NCBI GenBank assembly: GCA_903847485.1
Contig: CAINDV010000502.1
Coordinates: 1-36,380, forward strand
Length of the DNA: 36,380 nucleotides
Direction: 5' to 3'
From: an uncultured Verrucomicrobiota bacterium
Lineage (GTDB): Bacteria > Verrucomicrobiota > Verrucomicrobiia > Limisphaerales > JAJXZI01
The notes beneath the pieces were generated by a model. It saw only the letters and a program-made list of their open reading frames with translations. It was not told the origin of the DNA and made no database searches. The stretch's first letter is position 1, and each line of letters opens with the position of its first letter. Shown here one piece after another: positions 1-8,396 of this stretch. A program made the translations under genes and the position numbers.

Positions 1-56
1 AGTTTACACCCTGACCTGGCCATTTACCAGATATTTCTACCGATTATTATAGGGGA

Positions 57-785
57 ATGGTATCAGTTCTTTGTGGCTTCGTTGCTTTGTTGTTGTGTTT
101 TCCGCTTTCCGCTTTCTGCTCTCTGCCCTACCTTCCGGCCATGCTGAAAGCGCTGCTTGATTGGTACCAGACCACGTTGGAAACGACCGGCGGGTATTCT
201 TTGATTGGCCTGCTGATGGCGATCGAGAGTTCCATCGTGCCGCTGCCCAGCGAGTTTGTCATTCCGCCGGCGGCGCATCTGGCCTACACCGGCAAGCTGC
301 CTTTGAGCCTGACGGGCATCGTGATTGCCGGCGCGATCGGATCGTGGGTTGGAGCGACGGCGATGTATTGGGCGGCGCGCTGGGCGGGCCGGCCGCTGGT
401 GCTGCGCTACGGAAAATACGTCTTTATCCCGGCGGAGAAGGTTGCCGGCGCGGAGCGGTGGGCGGCGCACTACGGCGCGATGGGCATTTTCATTTCGCGG
501 CTGCTGCCGGTGGTGCGGCATTTGATCGGCGTCCCGGCAGGGATAGTGCGGATGGACTACTGGAAGTTTTCGCTCTACACGCTGGTCGGTTCGGCGGTCT
601 GGTGCGTGGTGCTGTGCTGGGTGGGGGTGAAGATGGGCGCGGACTTGGCGCAGACGGAGAGTTTTTACCGGACGCTGTCGAAATGGATCGCCCTGGCGGC
701 GCTGGTGCTGGGCGGGCTGTATTATTTTTTTGTGCATCGGCACATGCATGCCGCCGGGGCGGACGACGCGGCGAAAAAGCCGTAG
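57..785 (+). CDS. DedA/SNARE-associated family inner-membrane protein (start at 57 or, more likely, ATG 141)
   Basis: Translation has the DedA pattern: E-S..VPLPSEFVIPPAAHLAYTGKL, GAIGSWVGATAMYWAARWAGRPLVLRYGKY, FISRLLPVVRHLIGVPAGIVRMDYWKFSLYTLVGSAVWC, several hydrophobic segments. Confidence 0.9.
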   Translation: MVSVLCGFVALLLCFPLSAFCSLPYLPAMLKALLDWYQTTLETTGGYSLIGLLMAIESSIVPLPSEFVIPPAAHLAYTGKLPLSLTGIVIAGAIGSWVGATAMYWAARWAGRPLVLRYGKYVFIPAEKVAGAERWAAHYGAMGIFISRLLPVVRHLIGVPAGIVRMDYWKFSLYTLVGSAVWCVVLCWVGVKMGADLAQTESFYRTLSKWIALAALVLGGLYYFFVHRHMHAAGADDAAKKP

Positions 786-981
786 CGCGCGGTTACAGGC
801 CTGAAAATTGCCTATTGCGCGGCACCGGATGTGAGGCACACTATTGCGAGCCGGGGCGGGGTGATGGGTGGAAAATAGTTTTTATGTTTGACCGGTCGGC
901 GCGATTCCAGTACTGAAAACGGGTTGCTTTTTGCGGGTCTGGTGGGTTCCAGCGGATCGGCGAAGCGGACGTTGGTTTTAC

Positions 982-2970
982 ATGCTTAAATCGAAGTCAT
1001 TTCTGGCGGTGGATTTCGGCGCCGGCAGCCTGAAGCTGGCCGAGTTCGAAGTCAACGAGTCGGGCGGCCTGCGCTTGAAGCAGTTCGGCCTTAAGCCGTT
1101 GGGCGCGGACGGCATGCTGGACAGCAAGCGGGAGGCCGCCGTCAAGAAGGCGCTGGACGAGATGATCGCCGAGAAGGGGATCAAGGCCAAGACCGTCAAC
1201 GTCTGCGCCCGGGGCTTCGATGTTTTCTCCAAGTTCGTCAAACTGCCCGCCGTCGAGACTGGCAAGATCAGCCAGATCATCCAGTATGAGGCGCAGCAGA
1301 ACGTGCCGTTCCCGCTTCAGGAGGTGGTGTGGGACTACCAGATTCTCGGCACGAGCGCCAGCGGAGAGCTGGAAGTGTTGTTGGTGGCCATCAAATCCGA
1401 TGTCATCGAAAAGTTGTTCAAGCTGGTGGACCAAGAGGGGTTGCGGCTGAATGTGGCCGACGTGTCCCCGGCCGCGCTGTGCAACGCCTTCCGCTACAAC
1501 TACGGCGATGTCGAGGAATGCAGCATGTTGCTGGACATCGGTGCCAAGACGAGCAGCCTGCTGTTTTTTGAAAAAGGGAAAGTTTTTTCGCGGAGTATCA
1601 ACTTGGGCGCCAATGCCATCACCCAGGATTTCATCAACGAGTCGAAGAAAGGTTGGGCACACGCCGAGGACTTCAAGATCAAGGAAGGGTTTGTCAGCTT
1701 GGGCGGTGCCTACGCGGAGCCGGAAAGCGAGCAGCAAGCGGCGCTGTCGAAGATCGCCCGGCAGTTCATGACCCGCCTCCATATCCAGGTCAACCAGACC
1801 ATGCAGTTCTACAAGGGGCAGCAAGGTGGGGCCATGCCCCAAAGGCTCTACTTGTCGGGCGGCGCGTCCATAATGACCTACACCGCCCAGTTCTTCGCGG
1901 AAAAGCTCAACATCCCGGTCGAGTATCTCAACCCCTTCCGCAACGTCGAGATTGACCCGGCCCTGAGTCTGGAAGATCTGGCCCGAGTGGCCCATTCCAT
2001 GGGCGAAGTCGTCGGCCTGGGCCTGCGCAACCTGGCCACCTGCCCGGTCGAACTGAACCTGATGCCCAAGACCACCCGGCGCTTGCAGGCCTTCGACCAG
2101 AAGAAGCCTTACCTGGTTGCCACGGTTTTCTGCGTGACGCTGGTCGTGTTCGCCATGGGCTACCTCTATGGCAATTTGGCCGAGATCAAGGCTAAAGAAC
2201 TGGAACAGGTGCAGCGCGATCTTGGTCCTCTCCAGGCGCGGGCGCAGGAGTTTACCGGAGTGACGGAGGATTTGAAGAAGGTCAAAGCGGAGCAGACTCA
2301 GATGGTCACCTGGATCAACGACCGTTATTACTGGGCGGACGTGCTGAAGGAGCTTCACCGGGTGCTGGTCCAGACCGAGACCAAGGCCAAAGCGAAGTTG
2401 GGCGACCAAGACACCGGCCTTTGGGTCGAAAGATTCATCACCGTCAAGACGGACACCGAAAGCTCGGCCAATCCGTTCGACCCCTCCGCAGTTGCCCCTG
2501 CCGACGGAACCCCGCCGATGTACGGTCCGTATGGTGGGATGTCTCCTGTGGAGAGGGAGATGATGATGCGGCGCTACTTCGGCGGCATGCGCGGGAGAGC
2601 CATGCCTCCGGCAATGGCCCCTGCCGTGCCCGAGGCGGTCGCGCCCGAACCGGCTGCCCCCGCGCCGGCGGTTGCGCCGGACGGTGCCCAAGCTGTGTCG
2701 GCTGCCGCTCCTGCCGGCGCGACGAACGAGATCTCCGAGGTCACTCTCCGCCTCCGTGCCGTCAACATGGTCAACGTCAACGCCTCGGCCAACAACACCA
2801 TCGTTTTCTCCTTCATTGAAGAGTTGCGAAGCAGTCCGCTCACGGCGGAAGAGGTCAAGGGTGCCAAGGAGCCTGCGACGCGGATTGACGGCGAGATGGG
2901 GGCCGAAGAAGCGCCCGGCACCTTTACGTTCAAGGTGATTTGGAAACTCCGGCGCCCAATGAAGCTCTAA
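982..2970 (+). CDS. pilM: Type IV pilus PilM-like actin-fold ATPase fused to a PilN-like C-terminal region (Amuc_1101-like)
   Basis: N-terminal FLAVDFGAGSLKLAEFEV and LLDIGAKTSSLLFFEKGKVFSRSINLGANAIT are PilM/FtsA-like; then ELNLMPKTTRRLQ...KKPYLVATVFCVTLVVFAMGYLYGNLAEIKAKELEQVQRDLGPLQ resembles a PilN start and TM/coiled region. ORF opens at TTG 931; ATG 982 gives the canonical N-terminus. Confidence 0.88.
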   Translation: MLKSKSFLAVDFGAGSLKLAEFEVNESGGLRLKQFGLKPLGADGMLDSKREAAVKKALDEMIAEKGIKAKTVNVCARGFDVFSKFVKLPAVETGKISQIIQYEAQQNVPFPLQEVVWDYQILGTSASGELEVLLVAIKSDVIEKLFKLVDQEGLRLNVADVSPAALCNAFRYNYGDVEECSMLLDIGAKTSSLLFFEKGKVFSRSINLGANAITQDFINESKKGWAHAEDFKIKEGFVSLGGAYAEPESEQQAALSKIARQFMTRLHIQVNQTMQFYKGQQGGAMPQRLYLSGGASIMTYTAQFFAEKLNIPVEYLNPFRNVEIDPALSLEDLARVAHSMGEVVGLGLRNLATCPVELNLMPKTTRRLQAFDQKKPYLVATVFCVTLVVFAMGYLYGNLAEIKAKELEQVQRDLGPLQARAQEFTGVTEDLKKVKAEQTQMVTWINDRYYWADVLKELHRVLVQTETKAKAKLGDQDTGLWVERFITVKTDTESSANPFDPSAVAPADGTPPMYGPYGGMSPVEREMMMRRYFGGMRGRAMPPAMAPAVPEAVAPEPAAPAPAVAPDGAQAVSAAAPAGATNEISEVTLRLRAVNMVNVNASANNTIVFSFIEELRSSPLTAEEVKGAKEPATRIDGEMGAEEAPGTFTFKVIWKLRRPMKL

Positions 2971-2975
2971 GTAGT

Positions 2976-4040
2976 ATGTCCTGGATCAAGCGAAACCTCT
3001 ATTTCCTCATCGGGGCCGTCGTGGCACTGGGCCTCTTGGCGGTGGCGATGATCTATTACTCACAGAAGGAGGGGGCTAACAACGAGGTCAAGGAGAAGCT
3101 CAACGCCGCCTACGCGGAGCTTAAGCGCATCAACGACAGCAAAGACCACCCCGGCTACGCCAACGCCGGCGGATCCACGAACAAAGTGGACAACATCGCC
3201 ATCGGGCAGAGCCAGATCAAGGGGTTGGGCGCGTTTCTCGGCCAAGCACGGGCGGCCTTTGTGCCGGTGCCCTCCATCCCCGACAACGCCCGGTTGAGCG
3301 GTCAGGAATTTACGGCCGACCTGTTGCGAACGATTGACCAGATGCGACGCGATTCCCGCAGCGCCGGCATCACCCTGCCCGCCTCGAACTACAATTTCTC
3401 GTTCGATTCCATCGTGCCCAAGGTCACCTTCTCGCCGAGCAGCCTGCAATTGCTGGCCCGCCAACTGGGCGAGGTGAAGGTGATCTGCGACGTGCTGGTC
3501 AGCGCGAAAATCAACGCGCTGGATGGTTGGCGGCGCGTGAAAGTCTGTAGCGAGGACGAGACGACCCGCTTTCCCAACGATTATCTGAACCAGACCCCGC
3601 AGACCAACGATTGGGCGGTGCTGGAGCCTTTCGAGTTGAAGCTCCGTTGCTTCAGTTCGGAGCTGGCCAGCGTGATGGTTGGCTTGGCCAGTTCCCCGTA
3701 CGGCGTCATCGTCAAGACCATCAACATCGAGGCAGCGCCCCCCACGGCCAGCGCAGCGGTGGCCGAGACGGCTCCCGCCCCGGCCTTCTTTCCCCAACCG
3801 ATGCCTGCCGCCGGGGGGGGCCGTGGTTACGGCCAGTACGGCCGGATGCCGATGCAGGGCTACGCGCCACCGCGCGTCGTGCGCCCGGCGGCGTCTGTCA
3901 CCGCCCCCTCCAAACCCGTGCTCTACGAGCAGGCCGTCCGGGTGACACTTACCGTGGTCTTCGTGCAAGTGGGAGCGCCCAAAGGCGATGCCGCCGGTGG
4001 CAATGTCCGCCGAGGCGGCCCTGGTCGGAGGCCGAAATAG
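2976..4040 (+). CDS. Amuc_1100-like pilus-associated protein (PilO-like topology)
   Basis: Single N-terminal TM (MSWIKRNLYFLIGAVVALGLLAVAMIYYS), coiled region, alpha/beta domain, Pro/Ala-rich linker and terminal KPVLYEQAVRVTLTVVFVQV; position between pilM and the secretin matches the Akkermansia cluster. Confidence 0.75.
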   Translation: MSWIKRNLYFLIGAVVALGLLAVAMIYYSQKEGANNEVKEKLNAAYAELKRINDSKDHPGYANAGGSTNKVDNIAIGQSQIKGLGAFLGQARAAFVPVPSIPDNARLSGQEFTADLLRTIDQMRRDSRSAGITLPASNYNFSFDSIVPKVTFSPSSLQLLARQLGEVKVICDVLVSAKINALDGWRRVKVCSEDETTRFPNDYLNQTPQTNDWAVLEPFELKLRCFSSELASVMVGLASSPYGVIVKTINIEAAPPTASAAVAETAPAPAFFPQPMPAAGGGRGYGQYGRMPMQGYAPPRVVRPAASVTAPSKPVLYEQAVRVTLTVVFVQVGAPKGDAAGGNVRRGGPGRRPK

Positions 4041-4046
4041 CGTCGT

Positions 4047-4883
4047 ATGGATTTTCTTAAGCGGCAGTTGGAAAACTTCAAGAGGCATTACGAGAAGATC
4101 ATTCTCGTGGTGGTGCTGCTCGGCTTGGCCGGTGCCGTCGCCTACCTGCCGTTCAAGATCGCCAACGAGCGGACGGAGTTGGAGCAGATGCGCGTGCAAA
4201 ACTTCGGCAAGCGGGTCACGCCGCTGCCAGCGATCAACATGGAAGAGAACGAGGCGGTGCTGGAGGGGACAAAAGCCCGCTACAGTCTTTCGCTCCAGGC
4301 CCCGCCGCACAATTTCTGCAACCCGGTGCAGTGGATCAAGACCCCCGACGGCCGCCTCCTGAAGATTGCCACGGGCCGGGAGATCGGTCCCGGAAAGCTG
4401 GAAGTCACCAAGCTCAGCCCGCTCTATCTTACCATCAGCCTGGAAGCCGTTGGCGTCTCCGGTTCCAACTACCTGATCAAGACGGAAAACCAGGCGGAGC
4501 AAAGGAGCAACAAGCGCGTCTCGACCCGTTACTTGGCACCGGGCGACAAGACCGAAGTCTATCTGCTCAAGGCGGTTAAAGGTCCGCTCAACGACCCCGA
4601 GCAACTCATCATCGAACTCGCCGATCCGCGGGAATCGGGCGTCATCACCAAGAGCAAACCATTCCGCCGCATCGCAAGCTACACCGCTGATTTCAAATAC
4701 GATCCCGACCGGCTGACGTTCCGGGACAAGCGCGAGGGTGCCACCGTCGGTTTCGGCGGGGAGGATTTTATCATCGCCTCCATAAATCTCATTGCCAACG
4801 GTCGGTACGAAGTTGTATTGTCTGCAAAACAGACCGGCAAAAAGACGACGATTAAGTTCACCAACACCGCTGTCCAGCCATGA
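4047..4883 (+). CDS. Amuc_1099-like pilus-cluster protein, bitopic membrane protein
   Basis: N-terminal MDFLKRQLENFKRHYEKIILVVVLLGLAGAVAYLPF TM; position directly upstream of the secretin; stop overlaps the next ATG (ATGA at 4880-4883). Confidence 0.65.
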   Translation: MDFLKRQLENFKRHYEKIILVVVLLGLAGAVAYLPFKIANERTELEQMRVQNFGKRVTPLPAINMEENEAVLEGTKARYSLSLQAPPHNFCNPVQWIKTPDGRLLKIATGREIGPGKLEVTKLSPLYLTISLEAVGVSGSNYLIKTENQAEQRSNKRVSTRYLAPGDKTEVYLLKAVKGPLNDPEQLIIELADPRESGVITKSKPFRRIASYTADFKYDPDRLTFRDKREGATVGFGGEDFIIASINLIANGRYEVVLSAKQTGKKTTIKFTNTAVQP

Positions 4884-7651
4884 TCACACCAGAGCAAAAA
4901 GCAGAAAGCAAAAAGCAGAAAGCAGAAAGCAGAAAGCAGAAAATGTTCAAGCCAGGCCGGTTTGTGCTGCTCGCAGCACTACTTTCGGCTTTCAGCTTTC
5001 CGCCTCCCGTTTTTCCGCAGGATCCCGCTGGCAGTGCGGCGGTGGCCGAGGCCGTGCGCCGCCAGGCGTTCACCGTCGAGATGCATGAAAAGCTCACGGA
5101 AGCCCAGCAGGCTTTTGACGCCAAAGACCTGCCCCGCGCCGCCAAGAATTACGAGCGCGCCTTTGAGTTGATCCAGCGGATCGGCAGCGGGGTTGAGGCC
5201 GAGACCAGGGCGACGGTCAGCGGCTTGGTGACCACCCGCATTCAACTGGCCCAAATAGCCGGGGCGCGGCGTGACTACGTCGAGGCCCAGACCCAGATCA
5301 ACGGGGCGTTGCGGGTGGCACCGAAGGACCCCATCGCTCTCCAGTTCAAACAACAGAACGACGCTCTCCTGGCCGCCAACGCCGGCCGGATGCCCAGCAT
5401 GGAGGCGCTCCGGACCGTTTCCACCGTGGCCACTAACAAGCTTCTGGCCAGGACTATGGTGCAGGATGGCAAGCTCTACTATGAAATGGGCAAACTGGAT
5501 GCCGCCGAGGCCAAGCTCAAGCAGGCATTCCTGACCGACCCCGACAACCAGAACGCCCTCTATTACCTCAGTCTCGTCAAGGAAGCGCGGTACGGCCGGT
5601 CAGCGGCCGCCAAGGATCTGGCCGCCAAGACGAGCTTGGTGGAAGTCGAGCAAGCCTGGCTGCCCCCGATGAAAAAAGATTTGCTGCCCGTGCCCAATCC
5701 GTATGTCACGACCAACCTCATCTTTACCGGCCAGGGCCGCCAGTCCATCAGCAGCAAGCTCAACCGCATCCGCCTGACGGAGACCCCGGCCCGCTGGTCT
5801 GACTTTGAATTGGGCCAGGTGCTCAAGGATTTGGGCGTCGAGGCGCTCAAACGCGATAACGACGGCGAAGGCATAAACTTCCTCATTGCTTCGGGCCAAG
5901 GTAGCGCCGGTCAACCGCAGATGGGAGTGGATGCCAATGGTCAGCAGGTGCAATTGGCCGCCGCGCCCACCGAGGCCGAGGATCTGAGCACCACGGTTAA
6001 GGTGAAGTTCAGCTCCCAACTGCGCAATGTGCGCCTGGCCGACGTGCTGGACGCCATCGTCAAGTGTGCGGACAAGCCCATCAAGTTCTCCATAGAAGAC
6101 TACGCGATCATTTTCACGCCCCGGGAGGTCGAGACCACGCCGCTCTTCACGCGGACCTTCAAGGTTGATCCGAATACTTTCGTGGAGGGCTTGGTGGGCA
6201 TGAACTTCGTCCCGTTCGGCGGTGGCGGTGGCGGTGGCGGCTATGGTGGTGGCGGTGGCGGCTATGGTGGCGGTGGCGGCGGCTATGGTGGCGGTGGTGG
6301 TGGCTATGGTGGCGGTGGCGGCGGCTATGGTGGCGGTGGTGGCGGCTATGGCGGCGGTGGTGGCGGCTATGGCGGCGGCCAAGGTGGCCAAGGCGGCTAT
6401 GGCGGTGGCCAAGGTGGCCAAGGCGGCTATGGCGGCGGCCAAGGCGGTGGTGGCGGCCAGGGTGTGTTGCAGGGTAGTGGCTACATTCCTTTTCTCACCC
6501 AGACCAACGGCCAATCCGAAATCCAGCTTATGGTGAAGGCCTTTTTCACCGCCAACGGCGTGGACTTCGGCACCGCCGCCACCACTGGCGCCAATGCACA
6601 GCCGGCACAGCCGGGTGCGCCTAGTGCCGGCAAGGCCTTGTTCTTCAACGATCGGCAGGGGACGTTGCTGGTGAGGGCGACGCTAGCGGACTTGGACATC
6701 ATCGAGGCGGCGGTGCAGACGCTGAACATCGTGCCGCCGCAGGTCAACATCAAAGCCAAGTTCGCCGAGATTACCCAAGAGGACAACCGGGCGCTGGGCT
6801 TCGACTGGTTCTTCGGTAATTTTACCACCGGTGGCGGGAAGGTGGGAGCGCAGGCCGGCTCCGCGCCGTCCTTTAACGGCGCACCGACCGAGAACAATCC
6901 CAGTGGCGTCTTCCCCGGCTTGCCAGGAAATCCGGGCACCACCCTCGCCCCGGCGGCGACGGACCAGATACTGACCAGCGGGCTGCGCAACTCGGCACCG
7001 TCGCTGGCCACCATCACGGGCATTTTGACCGACCCGCAATTCCGCGTGGTGATCCGGGCCATGGAACAGCGCAACGGAGTCGAACTGTTGAGCGCGCCGG
7101 AAGTGACGACGTTGAGCGGACGCCAGGCGCAGATCAAGGTCACTGATGTTCGTACCATACCCATTGACATCTCGGGCAATCAGGGCGGCGGCGGCGGTTA
7201 CGGCGGTGGCGGTGGCGGTTACGGCGGCAATAACGGTGGTGGTGGTGGCGGCAACTACTACAGTGACCGCAACCTGAAGACGAATTTTGTGGCCGTGGAC
7301 AGCCAGGCGATGCTGGCCAAGGTCGCGGCGCTGCCCATCTCCACTTGGAATTACAAGTTCGAAGGCGACACGCGCCATGTCGGACCGATGGCGCAGGATT
7401 TCCGCGCTGCCTTCGGAGTCGGCGCTGACGAAAAGCGCATCGCCGTGGTGGACGCCAGCGGTGTGGCGCTGGCCGCCATTCAGGGCTTGAACCAGAAACT
7501 GGAGGCCAAAGACGCCCAGATTCGCGCTTTGGAAAAGGATGTGGCCGAGTTGAAGACGCTGGTGGAAACGCTGGCCGGGAAAACCAACTTGGATCGGACC
7601 CATCCCCTCGCGACGACGAAGCCGTCGGTGGCCGATGCGGGCAAGCGGTGA
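4880..7651 (+). CDS. Amuc_1098-like type IV pilus secretin, N-terminal half (TPR-like + N-domains + start of secretin domain) ending in an S74/ICA-like domain
   Basis: FTRTFKVDPNTF, LFFNDRQGTLLVRATLADLDIIEAAVQTLNIVPPQVNIKAKFAEITQEDNRALGFDWFFGNF, FRVVIRAMEQRNGVELLSAPEVTTLSGRQAQIKV are typical secretin segments. Afterwards YSDRNLKTNF...LPISTWNYKFEG..RHVGPMAQDF..AFGVG...VDASGVALAAIQGLNQKLEAKDAQI matches the intramolecular chaperone (Peptidase_S74) pattern. Alternative start ATG 4943. Confidence 0.85.
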   Translation: MITPEQKAESKKQKAESRKQKMFKPGRFVLLAALLSAFSFPPPVFPQDPAGSAAVAEAVRRQAFTVEMHEKLTEAQQAFDAKDLPRAAKNYERAFELIQRIGSGVEAETRATVSGLVTTRIQLAQIAGARRDYVEAQTQINGALRVAPKDPIALQFKQQNDALLAANAGRMPSMEALRTVSTVATNKLLARTMVQDGKLYYEMGKLDAAEAKLKQAFLTDPDNQNALYYLSLVKEARYGRSAAAKDLAAKTSLVEVEQAWLPPMKKDLLPVPNPYVTTNLIFTGQGRQSISSKLNRIRLTETPARWSDFELGQVLKDLGVEALKRDNDGEGINFLIASGQGSAGQPQMGVDANGQQVQLAAAPTEAEDLSTTVKVKFSSQLRNVRLADVLDAIVKCADKPIKFSIEDYAIIFTPREVETTPLFTRTFKVDPNTFVEGLVGMNFVPFGGGGGGGGYGGGGGGYGGGGGGYGGGGGGYGGGGGGYGGGGGGYGGGGGGYGGGQGGQGGYGGGQGGQGGYGGGQGGGGGQGVLQGSGYIPFLTQTNGQSEIQLMVKAFFTANGVDFGTAATTGANAQPAQPGAPSAGKALFFNDRQGTLLVRATLADLDIIEAAVQTLNIVPPQVNIKAKFAEITQEDNRALGFDWFFGNFTTGGGKVGAQAGSAPSFNGAPTENNPSGVFPGLPGNPGTTLAPAATDQILTSGLRNSAPSLATITGILTDPQFRVVIRAMEQRNGVELLSAPEVTTLSGRQAQIKVTDVRTIPIDISGNQGGGGGYGGGGGGYGGNNGGGGGGNYYSDRNLKTNFVAVDSQAMLAKVAALPISTWNYKFEGDTRHVGPMAQDFRAAFGVGADEKRIAVVDASGVALAAIQGLNQKLEAKDAQIRALEKDVAELKTLVETLAGKTNLDRTHPLATTKPSVADAGKR
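6218..6463 (+). repeat. Gly/Tyr heptapeptide (GGGGGGY, 21-bp unit) minisatellite grading into GGQGGYGGGQ repeats
   Basis: Read directly: FGGGGGGGGYGGGGGGYGGGGGGYGGGGGGYGGGGGGYGGGGGGYGGGGGGYGGGQGGQGGYGGGQGGQGGYGGGQGGGGGQG. Confidence 0.95.
7184..7252 (+). repeat. Second, shorter Gly/Tyr/Asn tract with the same heptad (GGGGGYGGGGGGYGGNNGGGGGG)
   Basis: Direct reading; lies exactly between the secretin core and the S74-like domain. Confidence 0.95.
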
Positions 7652-7672
7652 ACCTTCTGACCTTTCCTTCTT

Positions 7673-8383
7673 ATGGCATCTCAAACCAATTTGCAAGAGC
7701 GTATCGGCGGCGGGGCCGGAGCGTTGATCCTCTCCGTCCTGGCGCTGGGGTTGGGCAACACCTACGCGCAGGTCGTCAACCAGATTCCCCAAGCGACGAT
7801 CATCCAGCCCATCACGCAACCCTACGAACTCGGTCCCGTGCTCGATGTCGTGCCCTACGTGCTGGCGGACGGCTGCACGATCAAGCTGGATATGATACCC
7901 AGCATCCGCGAGTTCGTCGGCTATGATCCGCAGCCGAACATCCCGTTACCGACGACGCTCAACACCGTGCTGGTGCCGATGGTGTTGCCGCGGTTCCGTA
8001 TTCGCCAGGTGGTCACCAGCGTGCATGTCTGGGACGGCCAGACGGTAATTCTGGGGGGCTTGATTGCGGAGGACTCGATCAAGACGAAGGACAAAGTGCC
8101 CATGCTGGGTGATTTGCCGCTGGTGGGGCGGTTGTTCCGCAGCGAGTCCAACAACACGCGCAAGAAGAACCTGTTGATTTTTGTCTCGCCGACCATCATT
8201 GATCCGGCGGGCAATCGCACGCACAACGACGAGGATCTGCCCTTTGCGGCGCAAGGGGTGCCGCCGCAACCTAATCTCACGCCTCACGCCTATGTCCCGC
8301 CACTGGGGGTCGTGCCGCCCACCGGCGCACCTAAGGCCGATGCCGCCGCCGTTTCCGCCGAGGCTCCGCAGGTGCCGCCGTAG
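7673..8383 (+). CDS. Secretin C-terminal half with its own putative signal peptide
   Basis: MASQTNLQERIGGGAGALILSVLALGLGNTYA|Q looks like a Sec signal; then LGPVLDVVPYVLADGCTIKLDMIPSIREFVGYD and FRIRQVVTSVHVWDGQTVILGGLIAEDSIKTKDKVPMLGDLPLVGRLFRSESNNTRKKNLLIFVSPTIIDPAGNR, the conserved secretin C-terminal signature. Same frame as 4880..7651. Confidence 0.88.
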   Translation: MASQTNLQERIGGGAGALILSVLALGLGNTYAQVVNQIPQATIIQPITQPYELGPVLDVVPYVLADGCTIKLDMIPSIREFVGYDPQPNIPLPTTLNTVLVPMVLPRFRIRQVVTSVHVWDGQTVILGGLIAEDSIKTKDKVPMLGDLPLVGRLFRSESNNTRKKNLLIFVSPTIIDPAGNRTHNDEDLPFAAQGVPPQPNLTPHAYVPPLGVVPPTGAPKADAAAVSAEAPQVPP

Positions 8384-8396
8384 CCGTCGCCCTGCG

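Noticed and set aside
997-2691. 564-aa minus-strand ORF
   Set aside because: Antisense shadow of pilM; composition is low-complexity His/Arg/Gly/Leu typical of high-GC reverse frames and no family is recognisable.
3060-4604. 514-aa minus-strand ORF
   Set aside because: Spans antisense to two well-supported pilus-cluster genes; no recognisable domain.
6218-6463. CRISPR-like regular repeats
   Set aside because: 21-bp unit has no unique spacers and is in frame with a coding sequence; it is a protein repeat. No other CRISPR-like array seen.
6222-6536. Val/Ala-rich (MVAVAA)n ORF in an alternative frame
   Set aside because: Frame artefact of the 21-bp GGN/TAT minisatellite.
7649-7660. Programmed readthrough or selenocysteine at the in-frame TGA codons
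   Set aside because: Two TGAs nine nt apart plus a downstream ATG with a signal-like sequence make reinitiation or separate translation simpler; no recognisable SECIS-like structure was identified.
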